Source of the DNA: Amorphophallus konjac
Taxonomy: Eukaryota > Streptophyta > Magnoliopsida > Alismatales > Araceae
NCBI GenBank assembly: GCA_022559845.1
Contig: JAHNEJ010002722.1
Location: 186,001-250,000 of the forward strand
Direction: 5' to 3'
DNA length: 64,000 nt
The position numbers and the translations under genes are program-made. The notes beneath the pieces are model-generated. The model did no database searches. It was not told the origin of the DNA and worked only from the letters and a program-made list of their open reading frames with translations. The stretch's first letter is position 1. Each line of letters begins with the position of its first letter. Positions 14,377-26,715 of this stretch are shown one piece after another.

Positions 14377-17300
14377 ATGGCGGCTCCCTCAACCTCTCCG
14401 GCTATCCCGTCGTCTTCTCCTCCACTTCTGTCGCCTCCATCAACAGTTTCGCCGCCGCCGGTGGTTTCCCAGCCCAATGCGGGTGCTGGTCCACCAACAT
14501 CTTCCCCCCCACCTCCACCTGTTTCTATCTCTCCTCCCCCTGTCCCTTCTCCTCCACCACCAACAATTGCTGCTTCTCCGCCGTCTGTTCCCTCAGCCCC
14601 TCCTCCCGAACCAGCTTCCCCGCCTCCACCCTCAACAGTACCATCCCCACCTGTTGCCACACCACCGGTGCCATCACCTCCACCGCCTTCCGCTGTTCCT
14701 CCTGCAAGTTCCCCTCCGTCACCTTCATTGCCTGTATCTCCACCAGCAATCGTTCCTTCACCGCCTGCTGGCTCACCTCCTCCCCCTCCTGTTAGAGGCT
14801 CTCCTCCCTCACCTGCCAAGCCATCACCTCGGACACCTCCCAAGTCATCCCCTCCTCCAGCACCTTCCAGGCCTTCACCTTCACCGCCACCTGCTGTTGA
14901 TGCACCTCCTCCAGCACCTTCCAGGCCTTCACCTTCACCGCCACCTGCTGTTGATGATGAACCTCCTCCAGCACCTTCCAGGCCTTCACCTTCACCGCCA
15001 CCTGCTGTTGATGCACCTCCTCCACCAGACATTCAAGCCCCACCCCCACCATCAGCGTTACCACCATCTAATCCATCACCTTCTTCACCTGGGAATTCAC
15101 CATCTCCACCACTCCCTCCGGGAGGAAGCCCCCCCGGTGATTCAAGCCCACCTTTGTCTCCTGTGCCTAATGCTAGTCTTCCATCGGTGCCAGGGACACC
15201 TTTGCCTCGAAATGGTCCCAGTTCTACTAACACACCCAATTCTAGACCAGGTTCTGGACCACCAGGGGACATCAACTCTTCGGGAAGGGGAGGGATCAAA
15301 ACTGGAACCGCTGTAGGGATTGGTGTTGCAGTTAGTTTTGTTGTGTTGGGTTTATTAGGAATATTGCTGTGGTCTGTAAAGAAGCGGAAGAAGCATGCAG
15401 GTGGATTTTCTGGAGGCTATGTGAATGTATTGCCCTCCCCATTTCAGTCTTCACAAATGTCAGGTATTCATGCTGTATTATTACATTGTCAGGTTAATTT
15501 TTACTGTTGTATTCATTGTTAGTGAAACTAAGAAATAGATAAATAAAGTTACATGTTTGGTTTTTATGTTCATCATGGTACCATTGGCCATCCGTTTTTT
15601 GAAAGGGGTTCTCTCCTGATTTTCATATCCTTAAGTAAATATTTTTCCTTAAAAGAAACAGATCTGCTTGTTTACTAGCAGATGCATGAGCCACATCACT
15701 TTACAAATGAAATCTTTCCATCTTACCCTGTACAATTTTAGGGCTAGTCCATGATGATTGTAAAAGATATATGAACAGATGCATGAGCCACATCACATCT
15801 TTACGGCTGAAATCTTTCCATCTTACTCTGTACAATCATAGGACAAGTCTCTGATGATTGTAAACATGTATGGACTATCTGATGGTTGTCACACAAAACA
15901 TCTTGTTGCAACTTAGCTCATTATTTAAGCTATCCTTTTTAAATGTATACAGTTCCTATTAGGCTGTTCTGGTGGGAAAGGGCCTATGGTATTTGAGTTT
16001 AAAGGGTTTGTTTAGGGGTTTTGGTTTCTATCATCTTGATAGAGACATGTTGCTTTTTTTGTCTGTTTTTTGTTTTTCAATAAATTGTGGTCTTTTGGAC
16101 CCCCTTCTCAAAAATGTATTCGGTACTGGAATCCAAAATCAGTAGAAATCTGATGCAACCTTATCTGATCTTGCCTATCAGCTGACATTTTCTCATCTGT
16201 CATCAGAGTCACCATTTCCAAGAAGTCCAACACCTGATGTGAAAAACAGCTCTGGTAGTCCTGGATTTCCATACTCACCATCAGATCCTGGATTGGGCTA
16301 TTCGAAAACATTGTTCACATACGAAGAATTATCTCAGGTCACCAATGGATTCTCTAGCCAAAATCTTTTGGGTGAAGGTGGGTTTGGCTGTGTATACAAA
16401 GGGCATCTACCAGATGGAAGAGAGATAGCTGTGAAACAACTCAAAGATGGTGGTGGACAAGGAGAGCGAGAGTTTAGGGCAGAAGTAGAGATTATCAGCC
16501 GTATACATCATCGTCATTTGGTTTCACTTGTTGGGTGCTGCATCTCGGAGAATCAAAGGTTGCTTGTCTATGATTATGTGCCAAATAATACACTTCATTA
16601 TCATCTGCATGGTGAGTCAGTATTGCATATTCCAGCTCTTCTAGCATCCAGGAAGTCATAACTTGATATCCTTTTCAGAAAAAAAATATTGTGTCCCAAA
16701 CTTTTGATTGCCAATAGATGATCAATCAATTTTGTATCTATAGGAGTGGGTAGGCCAGTCATGGATTGGGCAACAAGGCTTAAAGTCGCGTTAGGCTCAG
16801 CTCGTGGCTTAGCGTACTTGCACGAGGACTGTAGGTTCATTTCTTAATTCTGTTTAGTTTTATTATATCCCCTTCTTGTTTATTACTTATTTTTTGTTAT
16901 ATGTCCGTATCCCAGATGTTCCATTTTATGAACTATTGGTTATTTTCTATTTACATCTTGCTGGCTGTGTAATTTTCAGGCCATCCTCGGGTTATACATA
17001 GGGATATAAAGTCCTCAAATATTTTATTGGATTTCAACTTTGAAGCTCAGGTAACCCACTTTCTATTTAATCACCTAATATATTTTTAGGCATTTAAACT
17101 TGTAATAAGGCACGCCATGTTTATATACTAGGTCTCAGATTTTGGTCTTGCAAAGTTAGCTATGGACACCAATACACATGTGACTACACGTGTGATGGGA
17201 ACATTTGGGTATGTATACTGTTTGACTTTATTTTATTCAGGAAATTATATTCTTATGGTACACAACGCATCTCATGCTATACTGGCCATGCAGGTACTTG

Positions 17301-19949
17301 GCACCAGAATATGCATCAAGTGGTAAGTTGACTGATAAATCAGATGTTTTCTCTTTTGGAGTAGTGCTTTTGGAGCTTGTCACTGGTCGGAAGCCTGTTG
17401 ATACATCTCAGCCCCTGGGTGATGAGAGTCTCGTTGAATGGGTAAGCTTCAACATTGTCACCTCGAAATATTGAAATCAAAATTTAATAGTTACCCTATG
17501 TAAGGTGAGAATATTAGTGACAGATATTAGCAAAAAGAAAAACTAGTGTCCAGTGAATTCGCAAATTGAGATTTTGAAAAGTAAAATGATAGAGATGGAC
17601 CATTGGGTGAGATGGTGATTTAAGCCTTTCCATCATAAAGTTGCCAACCACTTTCAAAAAAATCATGAAGTTGCCAAAGAAAACCCTGTTCCAAACTTCC
17701 AATGCCTACTACTGCGTTATTGATCCGTGATTATTAATCCTTCAGTTGAATGGAACATTAGACATTTGCTTTTCTTGGCTCTAGGTGCACTTTCATTGTG
17801 GGATGCTTTGAAAAATGCATGATATCAGTTTTTATCTGAAAGAGTTGAACAACCAATTCGAATTTTTGGTTTAATTTTTTTTCTAGAAAATCTCTTTCTT
17901 CATGGAGAATATTAACAATCATTAGTCATGAATTTGAATTTGAATTGCTTGACTGAAAAAGAAAATTTCACTCAGAGGCATGATTGATGGTCCATATGGT
18001 TTCCTTTGACTTGTGTTGTTCATTTAGGCCTCTCTCTCTCTCTCTCTACACTTATATGCAGTCTTGCAATTCCCAAACAACATGGAAATTTCAAAAACAT
18101 TTGGGTGTGGAGATGAGGCTTGTGTCTCCTAAATCCCACTGGCAACTGCAAGAGCTACACTAACCCATGATCTGTTTCAGACAGCCGTATATTGACTAAA
18201 TTTCCTCCTCCAGACTATTGTTGGAAACAGTTGCTTGACCATCTACTGGCAGGGGGAAGAGAGGCAAGAGTAAATTATTACTCAAATATTTATCAGAAAT
18301 TTGTATACTCATTTATGCATACATTATTAATGTGTATCCAACCTGTTTGTGAGACTTTTGTATCGATAGGAGGGTGTGGTGTTTAACTATTTATAAACTG
18401 AATAGTTGTAAGCATTCAAATAATCTTTTCTTAAACATGTTTGTGTGAACCAAGTGGAATGCGATTTTTTATTTCTTGGACAGCTCCACTTGTAAATTAT
18501 CCATTTAGATACATTGTATAAAAGGTCAGCACCAACGCACATTGTGCAGCAGAAAATAGTAGGTTCACAATATCCATACTTTGCCACTTACCTTTTATGG
18601 CCAAAACTTAAAAATAGGCAAAGATAAGAACCAAAGAATAGTCGGGAGTCAGGAATTTGACGTAAATGGCCTTCTGGAGAAACTCAGTGAGTTGTTTTTT
18701 TGAGTTCTGGGCGCACGCAGGTTTTCAACAGTATTTAGTTTAACTTGTTGACCAAATAGAACTGCATGCCAAAAGTTATTCTGTCCTGCCATCAACAGTG
18801 AATTCTATGCTTTTAGGACCGTCACTGAATTCTATGCTGTTTCCAGTACTGATGCACCTCCACTTGCATCAATTGATGGACACAATACTGTTTGTTTCTG
18901 CAATGCGTTTTGTATCTTATCCTGTTTTCCAGAATATGTACTTTCAATGCCTCCTGAAATGTGTCATCAAAAGTTATAGGAACTTGATTTGAGGATTATT
19001 AATGGTGAATTTTGCGTTCGCTAGAAAGCATGTTCTTTAAGGGAGCTTAATAGTAAAACTGCTGCTTTAGTGTGTGAAGGCTGAATGCCAAATGAGTTCT
19101 ATCTTTTCGGCGTGATGATTATTGAGGCACCAAGTTAATCATTGTTGTTTGACATGTAGCTTTGTTCTGATGTCTCTTACCTTTTTCCTTCTTCAACTAT
19201 TTTCCCTCTTTTTTTGCTGTAAGTCAGATTGTCATTTAATAGAAACAAATGAAGCAAGATGTCTCTTACCTTTTTCCTTTTTCAACTATTCCCTCTTTTT
19301 TTGCTGTAAGTCAGATTGTCATTTAATAGAAACAAATGAAGCAAGATGCTGCCATATGTCAGCCTTAGTCATTGTTTATAGCCGATTAGTATTCTTATTT
19401 GGTTAATTGAAATGCTCTGTTGCTTTGCCAATGAATCAAAGCCTAAAAAGCAAAAATAAAAATAAAAAATCTTTTCAGGCTCGACCACTAATGTCTCGTG
19501 CACTTGAAACGGGAGATTTTGGGGATTTACCTTATCCTAGACTTGAAAAGAACTATAATGAAAGTGAAATGTTTCGGATGATTGAAGTTGCAGCAGCTTG
19601 TGTGCGTCATTCAGCTGCAATGAGGCCTCGCATGGGATTGGTATTTTTTTTTACATATTTTAATCTAGTTTGTCAGTGGACTGTTATGCAAATCAATTGA
19701 GTGTTTTGAGGAGAAGCTGAATGCAGTTTTTGCTCTTTCTGACGTCTTGAATTTTAGGTTGCAAGAGCTTTGGATGGCTTAGGCAACTCCATGGACTTGA
19801 ACAATGGCATCCGACCAGGTCAAAGTGAACTCTTTAATTCAGCACAACAATCAGCAGAAATTAGACTGTTTCAAAGGATGGCATTCGGCAGTCAAGATTA
19901 TAGCAGTGACTTCAGCCAGACCAGCTGGAAAAGCAGAAGGGATTTATAA
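14377..19949 (+). CDS. Proline-rich receptor-like protein kinase (PERK family), complete
   Basis: Eight coding exons: 14377-15463, 16207-16611, 16744-16830, 16980-17050, 17132-17208, 17294-17441, 19479-19640, 19758-19949. All junctions are GT-AG and keep frame, giving 742 aa. Residues 1 to about 305 are Pro/Ser-rich with no obvious signal peptide; about 312-334 is one membrane helix followed by a basic KKRKK stop-transfer. The kinase has glycine loop GEGGFG (418-423), Lys439, HRD 533-535, DFG 553-555 and APE 579-581, so all catalytic residues are present (RD-type Ser/Thr kinase). The C-terminal [18 protein letters not shown] motif and exon pattern match the PERK8/10/13-type group. PERKs sit in the plasma membrane and are thought to monitor the cell wall; the ligand is unknown. 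The start ATG at 14377 has a good context (AAGATGG); a GTG six bases upstream is not the start. Exact subfamily number is not assignable by eye. Confidence 0.95.
14851..15015 (+). repeat. 54-bp coding tandem repeat in PERK exon 1
   Basis: Three consecutive units start at 14851, 14905 and 14962, with lengths 54, 57 and 54 bp. Each encodes [17 protein letters not shown] plus one or two linker residues, and the middle unit has one extra codon. The repeat lies in the extracellular Pro-rich region, and all units are multiples of three, so frame is kept. Near-identity suggests recent expansion and possible length polymorphism. Confidence 0.9.
15678..15872 (+). repeat. Imperfect tandem duplication in PERK intron 1
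   Basis: About 97 bp beginning AGATGCATGAGCCACATCAC is repeated once, starting at about 15679 and 15777. Both copies share AAATCTTTCCATCTTAC and TGATGATTGTAAA. The duplication is intronic and does not affect the coding sequence. Confidence 0.8.
19169..19344 (+). repeat. 88-bp tandem duplication in PERK intron 6
   Basis: Two near-identical units (19169-19257 and 19258-19344) both begin GATGTCTCTTACC and end AATGAAGCAA. They differ by one C/T change and a short deletion. They lie in the longest intron (17442-19478, 2,037 bp) about 135 bp before the acceptor of exon 7, and are too similar to be old. Confidence 0.9.
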
Positions 19950-22799
19950 ACAGGTTCCTGTAACCTCACATTTATTTTATGTACTTTCTAGATAGAAGCA
20001 TATTTTTTAAAGGTTTTTTTTTCACTGACTGCTGTTTTGGAGTGGCATTTAGCCTTTTCTCTTCCCCCCCTTTGGCTTCCATGTGTAAGATATGAGTCAC
20101 TCCCATGCTTGTACCATGAATATTTGACTCTGTAATTTTTTGGCCACAGAGATATAGAACTTACGGTGGGGAAGAATCATTAGGTTTGCCAGCTATTCAC
20201 AAAACCATCTTCTAGTTCTAGCCAGCAGCAGATTCTAGTCTGAGTTGTTAGCAGAGCACTTAATCTTTATAATAATATCAACATCACCATCTCCGGATAC
20301 ATAAAGCATCTTTTTGCTGAGATCAAGAAGAAAGAGTTCTCCCAGGAAAAGAAAAACCTGAAAAACTGCATCCGTCCCTTGATTGAGAGAAAGCCGAAGC
20401 TTTGCATGGACTTGAAGCAAAAAGACCTCAGGAGCAAATCCTAGCGAGGATTTGGCATCTTGATCGTACATGGCCGCTGACTAGAAAGATACAGATTCAA
20501 GTCCATGCTTCCCATTATAGATTCCTTTGTGTACATTACAGCCACCTTAAACTCTAAACCCCATATCTCATGGTTGGCCGGCTTGTACCAGATCTGACAA
20601 CTCATACCATATCACAGCCAACTTGAGTCATGATACAATATGAGTCGACCCGAGTCATTTAAAGGGCTCAATTGGACTACTCGGCCCTGAGTCGGGTCAA
20701 CTCATATCATACGAGGACACGTCCGGTCAATTCATCCCGACGAGTCGTCAAACCTTGCTATACCTCCTCTTTCCACATATAATTCGGGTCTTGCAGCAGA
20801 ATATATATTTTTATTAAGAATTTTTATCATAGATGACAGTTTCGGTGGAAATGAAACGTCACTCAATATCGAAATCGAGTCGAAATCAAATGTAGGATTT
20901 TAAGAAAATAATAATAATTTAATTGATTTCAAGACGATTTTGATTTACCAAAATCGATAGTGTCATCCATGATTTTTACAATATACTATTCTGTATCAAA
21001 TCTTACTAGGCAAATCCCAACACGGTGGTTAACCTGAAATGTTGGTTAATACGGTCATCGGATGTGATTTGAGACGGTGGGTCTTCATCCGCGGGTGGTC
21101 TCCCGACACCCACACGGTTTGGCCTGCACATGCAGCAACCATGTTCCCGTCGCTACGTCGGGGGCGCCCGTGTTGGCGTAGTCACCCGTTGCAAACTAGT
21201 CAACGGGCCTGGTCAACGCGTATGAGTTCGGAGGCTCGTAGACATCAATCAAGTTTTATGGTCGGGCCTGGTCAACCCGTCCATGAGAATGCTCCATGCA
21301 AACTGATCTAATCCGTTACAGCTCGTGGCATCCTGGGCCTCCTGACCGAATAAATGATGCAAGTAGAATCATCAGAAACTTTTCAAAAACAAGAAATTTT
21401 TAGGTGCTTGTCAATGATCTGTCACATATATTTGAGTAATGATTTCTGCGTCAAATTCCGTGTATAAAGTCACGTTAAATTGTAGCATGTTTTTTCATTT
21501 TTGAGTAGAAAAAGACGTCTTAAGTCGTAACCATACCACGCATTTATTTGCACGTTGTAGGTGGAGCACACTCCACGAAAAAATATAAGAATAAAATATT
21601 TGTATAAAAAAATAGAATATTTTGTTATATAAAATAAATATTTAATATAAAATTTAAATATTTTATTAGATTTTGTCATTATAACAAAATTTTTATTTCT
21701 GTAATATTTTATTTTTATAATAAATATTTATTTTTGTAACAAAATATTTATTTTTATAAAACATTTTATTGATTTATTTTTATTGTCAAATAAAATATTT
21801 TATTTACGTAACAAAATATTTTATTCACGTAACAAAATATTTTGTTCGTATAATAAAATAATATATTTTTATATAAAATATTTTATTCGTGATTTTTTAT
21901 CGAATAAGTTCGTATTTAATATACGAAAATATATGTCGTACGATTCTAACGCACGATGTCTTTTTACGTGCGAAAATAATTCTGTCACTTTTTATTTAGA
22001 CCAATGAGAACACTGTTACACGTTGGCGAGACTTTGCACATCGATTTTTGTGCACAAATTATTATTCTATATATTTGGGATTAATCTTCTGAACATTATT
22101 ATTTATATTTAAATATCCATAATTATATATTTATTTTGATATTTTTTTTCTTCTTTGTGAGTGATTTTTAGGAGATTGGAAGGGATTATCTCTAAAGTTC
22201 ATAGGGTGTTTATTAAGTAGCCTGGGATTGTGAAAGGTTGTAAATAAATATTAAACTTTGGAGGGATTAAACCCTACACAGAGGAGGTTATAAAGGGGGA
22301 TATCTGAAGATTCCTTTAAAATATCTTCGACACATTTTTTAGGTACATCTAATTACGTCTGTCTCAACTTGGCGTAATAGTTTATATTTGGAAAGTGCCA
22401 TCAAAGTATTGTTCTTTTACAAGTACTTTCCCACTTGAAAGCTGCATGAGCCGAGGGTTCTCATGCTGGAAGCCCGTGGAGGTGGGACGATGATCACACG
22501 GTGAGAAAGCTGTGACGAAGAGCCCGAATCTAAGAATTAATTTGATCAAATGATAGCCAGTTCGAATCTCCAACGATGTTAAAAATTAAATTTTGAGTGA
22601 AGGGTGCTTCAACTTTTAGTGTATGATTAGTACTCGAGAATAAAATCACCTCCGTAATGTTTTTTTCGTAATCCAGAATCTAGCACAGTTGATATAAGAT
22701 TCAACTTAGACACTTGACATCTTGAATTCAAGATTTAGTATGATCACTAATTAACGTAATTTTTATAACTAACGTGTTAATAAATCGAAGGTGTACATT
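19950..22799. other. PERK 3' flank and AT-rich intergenic DNA
   Basis: The first few hundred bases presumably contain the PERK 3' UTR; no clear poly(A) signal could be chosen. The remainder shows no gene. From about 21580 to 21900 the sequence is a degenerate AT-rich repeat built on AAAATATTTTATT. A stretch near 22555 resembles a tRNA B box (AGTTCGAATCTCC). Confidence 0.4.
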
Positions 22800-23149
22800 A
22801 AGACTGTCAATGGACCAGGTCAATCGGACAGGCCCGCAGATCTGACTCGATTTCGAGTTTTGAATTTGACCCGCGGGTTGGTCGGACCCGTTCTCTTTTT
22901 TTTCTCTCTCTTCAAATTTTAAAATTACTTGATTAAAATTATGATATTTTACTTAATTAAAAATTTTAATACGATGTTTGGTTATAATTTTCTCTCTCTT
23001 TTTTCTCTCAAAATAAAAATTAAAATAGATAACTCACTTAAACATGTTTGGTAAGACCTCTTTAATTTTTTAAGATGGAATCTAGTTTAGTTATAACTTC
23101 TCCTAAAATAAAAACAAGTCTCACCCTTTTTTTTTTTCGAAAGAGAGAC

Positions 23150-23374
23150 TCTCGTGGCGCGTCTCCATCTGCGCCGCCGCCTTGTTCTCCACCTCCACCC
23201 GAGCCACCACGTCCGCGCGGAACCCGCCCCTACCCCCCTCGTCCTCCTCCTCCACCGCAACCACCAGACAGCTGCGGCAACAACAGGAGCAACACCAACA
23301 ACCCACTTGTTGCATGCCCTTCCCCATGGCGCCCCACGCCTCCTTCCTTGCCACCGTGTTGCTGGCAACGCCAC
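23150..23374 (-). other. GC-rich cargo of unknown origin next to the COG1 fragment
   Basis: Downstream of the COG1 break the minus strand stays GC-rich but is no longer COG1-like. In another frame (from 23384) it reads [20 protein letters not shown] near its end, a helical, charged stretch that could be a piece of a second captured gene. I cannot identify it. The abrupt loss of similarity suggests a chimeric cargo. Confidence 0.25.
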
Positions 23375-23776
23375 GCAGCCCCAAATGTTCTCGGACGTGT
23401 CCACCAGGTATTTCACTCGGCAGGCGAGCTCGTAAACCCTTGACCGGGCCAGGCTGGTGTAGCCGGCATGCGATGAGGTGCCGGCGTCGGCCAGAGCGGA
23501 CAGGGACCGGATCACAGCGTCGATGGCACTGAGGTTGGCGAAGATCGACTCGCAGGAGGTCTTCATGAGGACGATGGTGTCGGCGAAGTCGATGAGGTCG
23601 TGGTAGCTCTTGCCGACGAGCTGGCGGAGCTCCTCCTTCTTCTCCTTGATCTCGCGCTTCGTGGCGGCCTCCACCGCTCGGATCTCGGCGACCTTCTTAG
23701 TCCGGAAGAGGGACTCGGCGTCGTGGGTGCCCATGGCACCGGAGGCCTCCGCCGGAGGTCGCGACGGTACCCTCAT
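23375..23776 (-). pseudogene. COG1: 5' coding fragment of conserved oligomeric Golgi complex subunit 1
   Basis: The frame from the ATG at 23774-23776 gives 134 residues that I recognise as the N-terminus of plant COG1. It begins MRVPS, then has [10 protein letters not shown], a [17 protein letters not shown] block, [14 protein letters not shown], and ends in [18 protein letters not shown]1 is a Golgi vesicle-tethering subunit normally of roughly a thousand residues. Here the similarity stops after residue 134. The frame then runs into unrelated Arg/Trp/Gly-rich sequence ending at 23087, with no splice site that would continue the gene. The reading frame up to the break is intact and extremely GC-rich at third positions. 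Its placement inside an AT-rich DNA element indicates gene capture, not a functional locus. Confidence 0.85.
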
Positions 23777-24320
23777 GTAGGAGGGCACAAGCAAATGTGG
23801 GGGGAGGGGGGCCTCTTACATGGAAGAGAGTCAGGAGAGGTTGGATTCGTCTGCGTGGAAGACGAGGGGGAAAGAGAGAGAGACGAGAGGGGTGCTCTGG
23901 ATAGTTATCTGTCAAACATGTCTACGTAAATTTTAAAAATTATGATGTTGCTATCAAACAGAAAGTGTCAATTTTTATTAATTTTAAAATTTAAGTTAAA
24001 AATTGACACAACATAATTTTTTAAATAGAAATAACTTTAAAAAAAGTGTTCCCAAATGTCCTATAAAACTCTATTTTCACATAAATTATGTAATTAATAT
24101 CAAAACTCTAATTAATTTAATGAGATTATAATTTTTATATTATTAAATATATTATTTTTTATTTTTTATTTAAGTTATCAGGTCGGGTCAGCCCTTAGTC
24201 ATACCTTACAATTTTTTAATAGTGTCAAGTTCGAGCCGCACTCAGATTTTAATATTAAAAAATCGAGTCCGAGCTAGGTCGACTTAAGTCCGACCCGAGT
24301 CCTACCCATTGATAGCCCTA

Positions 24321-25407
24321 ATATATGTGCAGGAAATGGGAATCACTTGGTGTAAGTTTTGAGCGATCATTGGATCATAAAAAAATTAGGCAACTGTTTT
24401 TATACCATAACATACACTTTGGGTTTGCTAACATTCAGAAAAAGAGTTGTACGTGAGTTGAGCTTCTAATGTGCGTGAACTTAGGTATCTCACACTCAGG
24501 TTAGATCCGAGGATCATTGGATTTATCTAGTGCCCGTTTGTGCTCGATTTCCTTTTCTCGTGAAAACGCTACCCAGATTTCAAATGTTACCAAATGTAAC
24601 CTACCACCAAACTTTAGCCAAGTCCACGGCCAAACTGAAAGTACCTAAAACACCTAACAAGCGAGTACACTTTTTAGGCAAAGTATGCGATTTAACCTGA
24701 TCGACAGCCAACATCAACCAAATCCGAACAAGTGACCCGCCTGACTGGAATTGAGTATAAACAGATGCGATCTAATCGATGTTTTAAAATCTGGCCCAGA
24801 TCCGCCGGTCCGATCGATTTACCCGTCACATAATCTCAAAATCACGTTAGAACAGTGTCTAAATCGCTTTAGACCCAACACTCAGGTTAAACTAAGTGCA
24901 ACTCGGTTGACTTTGTGCACCCATTAAAATCGGTATGGTCCAATTAAGTCCGACTCCAGGACATATTTCTTATTTATTTTACTTTTACTTTTTAATTTAG
25001 AATGAAAAAATATAGAAGATGAGGAAGTCTTCTGACTCCTCCCTTTATATTTGAATGCAAATATTATTTTTGCCTATTTCATTTCTTATATACAACACCA
25101 AGGAACAAAATTATGATCCAATCGACATAGATTCAATTCATGTCACGAGAGATTTGACGGTGGAAGATGAAGATGTGACTCCGTTACTTAATGTGAAGGA
25201 GATAGAAACTATGCTCATGAAAGATGTGTCAATACTTCTAAATGTGAAGAATAATTTTTATAATAAAGGTAAAGTTTTCATTTTGCATCATAATATCATT
25301 TTTGGCTACAGTATCATCATTGTGGTGAATTATTATTTGTAGGTAATGGAGAGGAGGTTGATTTGGATAGTAACAACTCGAGGATACTCGTAGAGGGAGA
25401 TGGAGAC
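24321..25407 (+). other. Mostly unassigned DNA; possible decayed transposase tail near the right end
   Basis: The first 650 bp show nothing. Around 25085-25260 an open stretch reads KEQNYDPIDIDSI followed by acidic sequence and LLNVKEIETML. This loosely resembles the acidic C-terminal tail of plant hAT transposases. The acidic coding-like sequence seems to continue after the LTR insertion (from 28202, Lys/Glu-rich). The match is by general look only, with no catalytic or dimerisation motif in view. Confidence 0.2.
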
Positions 25408-25639
25408 TGTTGTGCCCCTTAGGCACAAGCATGTGCTATGTTGCATTGATGATAGCAATGCTAATTGGTTTTGATGATAGCAAGACAGTGAGTGCATTTG
25501 AGTGGATTTGTTATTGTGTTTTGATGATGGCATTTGCTCTTTAAATATATGCATTGCATTCTGTCAGATATCATGTCTCTGCTTATATCCATTGTCTGAT
25601 CAGTAGTGGGTCGACCCATCAGAACATTGATTGTCTGGG

Positions 25640-26660
25640 TAGCAGAGTCTATACACTGGGGTTGAAGTGTATACAATGAGCATCTCATGTAAGTCCATTC
25701 ATGCACAGTGCATTGCATTGGCTAAGTATATACATCGTCAGTTCATGCATTGTCTTAGGCTAAGTCTGTACAGCCTACGTCTCATGCAGCGTCAACGCTG
25801 TGAGCATTCTCAAGTGTGTACAGTGTCAACGCATGAAGTCTGTACATCAGGCTTAATGTTCTAAGTCTGTACAGAGTCCAGCGTCTTAATTAGCGTCTCA
25901 GGCAATTGAGCAAAGTCTGTACATTGCATCATAGTGTTATGCAGTGTCTGAGTGAAGTCTATACAGACTGTTCATGCATTCAAGTTCAAGTATATGCATC
26001 CGTCCGTCTCTGTTAGCGTCTAAGGCTTTGGGCAAAGTCTATACAGACTTCAGCGTTTCATTCATCGTCTCTATCAGTGTTTCACTGGTCAAGTCTGTAT
26101 AGACTTTAGCGTCTCATGAACGTCTATACAACGCATCAGCATTTAGAAGTCTGTACATTGGCCTTTGCATTAAGCTTCAAGTCTGTACAGTCTATCTTCA
26201 AGTGTTTGGCCAACTCTGTACATCAGTGTTGCCTTTTCATTGTTGAGGCAGAGTCTGTACACTGGCTTAGACTTCCCAAGTCTACACAATGCTTCCTCAT
26301 TGAAAGTCTGTACATCGCAGCTATGTTGAAGTCTGTACAGCCAGTTTCTTGATCAAGTCTGTACAAGCGTGAAGTCTGCACATTGGTCTTCAAATTCAAT
26401 GTCTATACATTGGACTTTTCCATGAAGTCTATACATTGTTGTTTGCATTGCAAAGTCCATACGTCCTTAGCTGAACCCCATGTCCATACAACGACACTGT
26501 AGCTTGCATAGCTCATGTCTACACATTGGTCTTATCTCTGTAGTCTAGACATTGGAAAGTATATACACTGAGCTCACAAGAAGACTTCCATGTCTATACA
26601 TTCTCTCAGTGTACATACTTGCCCATTTGCTGTTTCAGAGTATATACACTCAGTGTTATA
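25640..26660. repeat. Degenerate AGTCTGTACA array in LTR family 2 copy 1
   Basis: The motif AGTCTGTACA, or a variant such as AGTCTATACA or TGTCTATACATTG, recurs more than twenty times at irregular spacing of roughly 20-50 bp. Sequence between motifs is largely unrelated. TGTACA is itself palindromic. The motif, not a full repeat unit, is what is kept. Confidence 0.8.
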
Positions 26661-26715
26661 AGATTTAAATAACCACTTGCTCTATGATATGATTATAAGA
26701 TCTTTGTGTGTGCAG

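Larger units (their letters stand above)
22975..24065. mobile_element. Capture-type element E2 carrying a COG1 fragment (bounds approximate)
   Basis: The right end at about 24054 (GTGTTCCCAAATGT) and the sequence inward of it match the end of E1 (505-655). At the left, ATGTTTGG occurs twice (about 22974 and 23044). The second, ACATGTTTGGTAAGAC, is a plausible imperfect inverted partner of the right end read on the minus strand (ACATTTGGGAACAC). Between the AT-rich ends lies about 0.75 kb of GC-rich gene-derived DNA. No transposase is present. Neither a TSD nor the exact left end was established. Confidence 0.45.
22800..24320 (-). mobile_element. MITE-like element, copy B, interrupted by E2
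   Basis: The left end (GACTGTCAATGGACCAGG) and the complement of the right end (GGGCTATCAATGGGTAGG) form imperfect terminal inverted repeats. The interior near 22890-22920 (CCCGTTCTC followed by T-rich and CTCTTCAAATTTT) and near 24085-24130 (CAAAACTCTAATTAATTTAATGA) matches the reverse complement of copy C at 40615-41072. The order is interrupted by about 1.1 kb of unrelated DNA (about 22975-24065) holding the COG1 fragment. Seen: matching flanks on both sides. Inferred: E2 inserted into an existing MITE. Confidence 0.55.

Noticed and set aside
13586..14392. 268-codon minus-strand frame opposite the PERK leader
   Set aside because: No recognisable domain; it overlaps the 5' leader and start of the well-supported PERK gene.
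14367..15032. Minus-strand Gly-rich frame of 221 codons
   Set aside because: Shadow of the Pro-rich exon 1 of the PERK gene.
23087..23776. COG1 as a working gene
   Set aside because: Only the first 134 of roughly a thousand residues are present; the frame then runs into unrelated sequence and the locus sits inside a DNA element.
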